Source of the DNA: Verrucomicrobia bacterium SCGC AAA164-M04
GTDB taxonomy: Bacteria; Verrucomicrobiota; Verrucomicrobiae; Verrucomicrobiales; Akkermansiaceae
Reading direction: 5' to 3'
NCBI GenBank assembly: GCA_000383735.1
Contig: KB912170.1
Span: 1-9,065, forward strand
DNA length: 9,065 nucleotides
The notes under the pieces are model-generated. The model was given only the letters and a program-made list of their open reading frames with translations. It did no database searches and was not told the origin of the DNA. Position 1 is the first letter of the stretch; each line of letters starts with the position of its first letter. Below, piece by piece: positions 6,123-9,065 of the stretch. Both the position numbers and the translations under genes were made by a program.

Positions 6123-7841
6123 TTAGTCCTCCTCGGACGGGCTCCACTCCTCAGACTCGTCATTGGTAGTCGCAAGGTTAAACGCTTGCTCCAGACCAAC
6201 GAGATCACTGGAAGGACGGAGGGTTTCGAAGGACTGGCTTTCTTTCTGAAGTTGATCTTCAGAATAAGAAACCGCCTTGATAGAGAGACCGATACGACGC
6301 TCAATCTTATCGACCTTGATAACACGGGCTTCTACGTCATCGCTGACCTTGAGGACATCCTTGACGCGTTCCACATGCTCCTCGCTAAGCTGCGAGATGT
6401 GAATCAGGCCGTCAATATCCCCATCGAGACTGACGAAAGCTCCAAAGGAAGCGATCTTGGCAACCGTTCCAGAGACCTTGTCTCCCACCTTGAATTTGCT
6501 GTCGATGTCAGACCAAGGGTCATTATCAAGCTGCTTAATTCCGAGGGAAACCCGCTGATTTTCCTTATCAATACTAAGAACGACAGCTTCGACCTCGTCG
6601 TTCTTCTTGAGCATTTCGGAAGGATGATTGATCTTACGAGTCCAAGAAAGGTCGGAGACGTGAATCATGCCATCGATACCCTCTTCGAGGCCGACAAATG
6701 CACCATAAGCGGTGAGGTTGCGCACCTCTCCCTTGATTTCCTTACCGATCGGATAACGAGCCTCGATCTCAGACCATGGATTCTCCTCAAGTTGGCGGAC
6801 CCCAAGGGAGATCTTTTGCTCTTCGGTAGAAATTCCAAGAACCACCGCCTTGATCTCCTGATCAAGCTCAAGCACATCACTTGGTCGCGTAATACGCTTG
6901 ACCCAAGAAAGCTCGGAAACGTGAACAAGTCCCTCAACTCCTTTCTCAATTTCGATAAAGGCACCGTAAGGAAGAAGTTTAGTGATCTTCCCGGAAACTT
7001 CAGCTCCAATTGGGAAGCGAGCCTCAATATCAGCCCATGGGTTGTCAGTCATCTGCTTAAGACCAAGCGAGACGCGCTCCTTGTCACGATCAACGTCCAG
7101 GATCTGAACCTCGATTTCTTGGCTTATGCGAAGCATTTCCGATGGGTGCGCGATGCGCCCCCAACTCATATCGGTGATATGGAGAAGTCCATCCATACCC
7201 TGGAGGTCGACGAAAGCGCCAAAGTCAGTAATATTTTTAACCTGACCGACAACCTTATCTCCAACGATAACGGTTTGAAGGAATTTCTGGCGAAGCTCAG
7301 CGCGCTCGGCCTCAATGACCTCGCGGCGGCTTAACACCAAATTCTTACGATCATCGTTCACCTTTACGATCTTGAATTCGTAAACGTTGCCAACATATTC
7401 CTGAAGGTCGCGAGGAGGAATGATATCCACTTGCGAGCCAGGAAGGAAAGCTTCCACGCCAACGTTCACAATCAGGCCACCCTTGACGGCGCCCTTCACT
7501 TTTCCTTTCACAAGGCCACCATCCTCGTAAACTTTCATGATCTTCTCCCAATTCTGCTTATGGGCCGCCTTCTCTTTGGAGAGGACAATTAGCCCTTCAT
7601 CATCTTCAAGGCGCTCCAAGAGAACTTCAACCTCATCACCGACTTCGATATCTTCATCTTCGAACTCGGAAACTGGAATAGCTCCCTCTGATTTGTATCC
7701 AATGTCGACGACGACGACTTGGGGGCGGATATCAAGAATCGTGCCATTGACAATCGATCCTTCTTTAAATTCGCGGAAATGCTCATCAATGAGAGCCAAA
7801 AGCTCTGCATTTTCGGGCTCCGCCACTGCGGTTTCACTCAT
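6123..7841 (-). CDS. rpsA: 30S ribosomal protein S1 (six S1 domains)
   Basis: S1 binds the 30S subunit through its N-terminal domains and mRNA through its later ones, and it lets mRNAs with weak or no Shine-Dalgarno start translation. The 572-residue product holds six S1/OB domains at about 27-90, 108-173, 194-263, 279-349, 366-436 and 452-521. Domains 3-6 carry the RNA-binding pattern (FGAFV/YGAFI, then GLLHITDMSW, GLVHVSELSW, GMIHVSDLSW and GLIHISQLS). Domains 3-6 are joined by near-identical linkers (NPWADIEARF, NPWSEIEARY, DPWSDIDSKF), showing internal duplication. The length is close to the 557 residues of E. coli S1. The tail (about 525-572) is acidic and probably disordered. The ATG at 7841 has no Shine-Dalgarno, as is usual for rpsA. 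It has its own terminator and lies downstream of tRNA-Arg. Confidence 0.97.
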   Translation of the reverse strand: MSETAVAEPENAELLALIDEHFREFKEGSIVNGTILDIRPQVVVVDIGYKSEGAIPVSEFEDEDIEVGDEVEVLLERLEDDEGLIVLSKEKAAHKQNWEKIMKVYEDGGLVKGKVKGAVKGGLIVNVGVEAFLPGSQVDIIPPRDLQEYVGNVYEFKIVKVNDDRKNLVLSRREVIEAERAELRQKFLQTVIVGDKVVGQVKNITDFGAFVDLQGMDGLLHITDMSWGRIAHPSEMLRISQEIEVQILDVDRDKERVSLGLKQMTDNPWADIEARFPIGAEVSGKITKLLPYGAFIEIEKGVEGLVHVSELSWVKRITRPSDVLELDQEIKAVVLGISTEEQKISLGVRQLEENPWSEIEARYPIGKEIKGEVRNLTAYGAFVGLEEGIDGMIHVSDLSWTRKINHPSEMLKKNDEVEAVVLSIDKENQRVSLGIKQLDNDPWSDIDSKFKVGDKVSGTVAKIASFGAFVSLDGDIDGLIHISQLSEEHVERVKDVLKVSDDVEARVIKVDKIERRIGLSIKAVSYSEDQLQKESQSFETLRPSSDLVGLEQAFNLATTNDESEEWSPSEED

Positions 7842-7962
7842 AACTGTAGGTTAGGATTTGGGTTAGTTTGGTTAATCGTCCAGACGACAGGTACCCCACT
7901 GGAGAAAACGAACATTACGGGGTGCCAACTTATTCGTTTCCGACGAACGACTGAACTTTAGT
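7842..7962 (-). promoter_or_regulatory. rpsA 5' leader with small hairpins
   Basis: The 121 bases between the tRNA terminator tail and the rpsA ATG hold no gene. They contain three inverted repeats: TTCGT/ACGAA (7933-7947), GGTACCCC/GGGGTGCC (7890-7926, one imperfect pair) and TCGT/ACGA (7876-7887). No Shine-Dalgarno is seen before the ATG, and I found no convincing promoter. In gamma-proteobacteria S1 represses its own mRNA by binding a structured leader; a similar role here is inference from position only. Confidence 0.35.
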
Positions 7963-8020
7963 AAGAACAAGCCATTCGCCTCATTTACAAACTATTGGAA
8001 CAGCTTGTAGAAGAGGCGAA

Positions 8021-8024
<4 letters not shown>
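7963..8024 (-). terminator. Terminator hairpin of tRNA-Arg, sharing the tRNA 3' end
   Basis: GCCATTCGCCTC (minus strand, from 8024 down to 8013) pairs perfectly over 12 bases with GAGGCGAATGGC (7982 down to 7971). The 30-base loop is itself partly paired (TACAA/TTGTA and CT/AG). In minus-strand RNA the stem runs into UUGUUCUU (7970 down to 7963), a fair terminator tail. The first four stem bases are the tRNA discriminator G and the CCA end (8024-8021), so the terminator and the mature tRNA overlap. Confidence 0.7.
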
Positions 8025-8097
<73 letters not shown>

Positions 8098-8113
8098 TAA
8101 TTCGCGTGGCGGG

Positions 8114-8141
8114 ACTCTAGGAAGAAAAGGAGATGCGTCAA
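8114..8141 (-). promoter_or_regulatory. Sigma-70-type promoter of tRNA-Arg
   Basis: On the minus strand TTGACG (8141-8136) and TAGAGT (8119-8114) are separated by 16 bases and match the -35 and -10 consensus at five of six and four of six positions. The next bases, CCCGCC, form a GC-rich discriminator as in stable-RNA promoters under stringent control. The -10 ends 16 bases before the first tRNA base, leaving a short 5' leader for RNase P to remove. Confidence 0.7.
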
Positions 8142-8180
8142 CCCTTTAAGGAGAGAAATTGGTGATTTATTTGGCGAAAT

Positions 8181-9065
8181 CTAGAGGCTTCGCTTAGCCC
8201 AGCGCCAAGCGAGGAAAAGGCTCAATAAAATAATGGTCGGTAGTAAAATTCGATTTCCCCACCCCTCTACATTACTTTTCTTTTTAGGCTTTTTCTTAGG
8301 CTCAATCAACTCTGACGGTTTCTCATCTGGCGCCGCCTGCACTTTCATCTCCTGCAGTGCAGATTCAGCTTCGACCACGCTATTCTCTATGCCAGCAGCC
8401 GCTTCGTCATTGTCCATTTTTTGCACCGACCGAGCCTTCGCTCTTGCTCCTAACTCAATTTTCTTATTTTCGTTACCGCTTCTTGCAGAATCTAGCCCAG
8501 CTTCTTCCTTTTGAACAAAAGACAAGTCCTCGGATGGCAGTTCTTTCCCTCTAGCACCCCCGCTTTCCGGTGCAAATCCGGTAGCGAACCCTTCGCCTGC
8601 AGGTAAATTCTTAGATTTCTTTAACTTGGCAGGCTCTTCAGTCATGTCCCGCTGCATGCTGAGACGATTTTTTGGCAAACCTTCCAAAACCACTGAAGCA
8701 GGTGAAATAGATGATTGAGTGGCTAATCCGACCCCTAAATTATCTTCTTCCAAGCCAGCTTCTGATTCAGCTAATGTTGAAGATCGATCTCCTTCTAAAC
8801 TGCGCGGTTGATTCAACACAACGATCACCAGGGTCAGAAAAAAGCAGGCTGCAAGTGTGTAAATCAGCCTCCGTTGTGCGATCATGGAGATACGTTTCCT
8901 CCTTTTCTCAACCATTTCTTCGCACTTCTTTTCATTGCTTTTTACCAAAATTTTTCCGCGATACTCATCAGATAACTTCCATTCCAAGTTGTCCTGAACC
9001 TCATGAGCTTCCCCCAAAAGCTCGTGGATTTTTTCGAGGCCAACCTGATAACTCTTAAGCTCGGG
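8181..9065 (-). CDS. Two-helix membrane protein of unknown function (5' end outside window)
   Basis: The frame is open from the right window edge to a TAG at 8181-8183, giving at least 294 residues. A TTG at 9017 could start it, but the frame continues upstream without a stop in coherent sequence (LKSYQVGLEKIHELLGEAHE), so I treat it as cut. The visible part has a charged, helix-rich N-terminal section with EWKLSDEYRGKIL and many K/R residues. A transmembrane helix follows (LIYTLAACFFLTLVIVVL, ending near 8811). About 180 residues of charged low-complexity sequence rich in E, K, S, A and G come next, then a C-terminal helix (ILLPTIILLSLFLAW) ending in WAKRSL. The layout suggests a membrane-anchored protein with a long disordered region between two helices. 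The N-terminal part recalls cytoplasmic segments of anti-sigma-like or VWA-associated proteins, but I do not recognise a family. Confidence 0.7.
   Translation of the reverse strand, partial: PELKSYQVGLEKIHELLGEAHEVQDNLEWKLSDEYRGKILVKSNEKKCEEMVEKRRKRISMIAQRRLIYTLAACFFLTLVIVVLNQPRSLEGDRSSTLAESEAGLEEDNLGVGLATQSSISPASVVLEGLPKNRLSMQRDMTEEPAKLKKSKNLPAGEGFATGFAPESGGARGKELPSEDLSFVQKEEAGLDSARSGNENKKIELGARAKARSVQKMDNDEAAAGIENSVVEAESALQEMKVQAAPDEKPSELIEPKKKPKKKSNVEGWGNRILLPTIILLSLFLAWRWAKRSL

Noticed and set aside
6186..7334. Long open frame of 382 codons on the plus strand
   Set aside because: It lies entirely antisense to rpsA, whose six S1 domains are unmistakable; its translation has no recognisable domain and reflects the codon pattern of the repeated S1 domains.
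8233..9058. Several plus-strand open frames of 65-115 codons opposite the membrane protein gene
   Set aside because: They are rich in Ser, Phe and Pro as expected from the complement of a Glu/Lys/Ala-rich frame and show no start-site or domain support.

Overview
This window looks like a piece of a Gram-negative chromosome made almost entirely of housekeeping genes. The evidence is a six-domain ribosomal protein S1, the MEP isoprenoid enzyme IspE, zinc-domain ClpX, outer-membrane-style lipoprotein signals, and a tRNA gene with an encoded CCA end. Base composition is moderate. Start codons lack Shine-Dalgarno sequences, and there are several low-complexity membrane or lipoprotein genes. Together these fit Verrucomicrobiota (Opitutae/Puniceicoccales-like), but that placement is inference and not a sequence match.

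Left part, plus strand. The end of an upstream gene (possibly glutamate racemase, weakly supported) is followed by a membrane-anchored SAM methyltransferase, tilS (tRNA-Ile lysidine synthase) and a small lipoprotein. Consecutive genes share ATGA stop/start overlaps, so they very likely form one translationally coupled operon. After a 149-base AT-rich gap with a plausible promoter comes a MarR-family regulator, then two tandem hairpins. The second hairpin is a good intrinsic terminator that overlaps the start of pgeF (peptidoglycan editing factor). pgeF in turn overlaps ispE by ATGA. A 70-base gap leads to clpX.

Middle and right part. clpX (plus) converges on rpsA (minus) across a gap of about 300 bases that holds an rpsA terminator and otherwise only weak structures. 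Further right, on the minus strand, are the rpsA leader, a tRNA-Arg(ACG) gene with a strong promoter and a terminator hairpin that starts in its own CCA end, and a gene for a two-helix membrane protein cut by the window edge.

How they work together: tilS, the tRNA-Arg gene and rpsA serve translation; pgeF (and murI, if the first fragment is that) serves peptidoglycan quality; ispE serves isoprenoid synthesis; clpX serves protein quality control. I did not find a defence island, mobile element, CRISPR array or clearly new system. The most unusual features are the terminator-like hairpin containing the pgeF start, the tRNA whose CCA end is half of a perfect 12-bp stem, and the general lack of Shine-Dalgarno sites.
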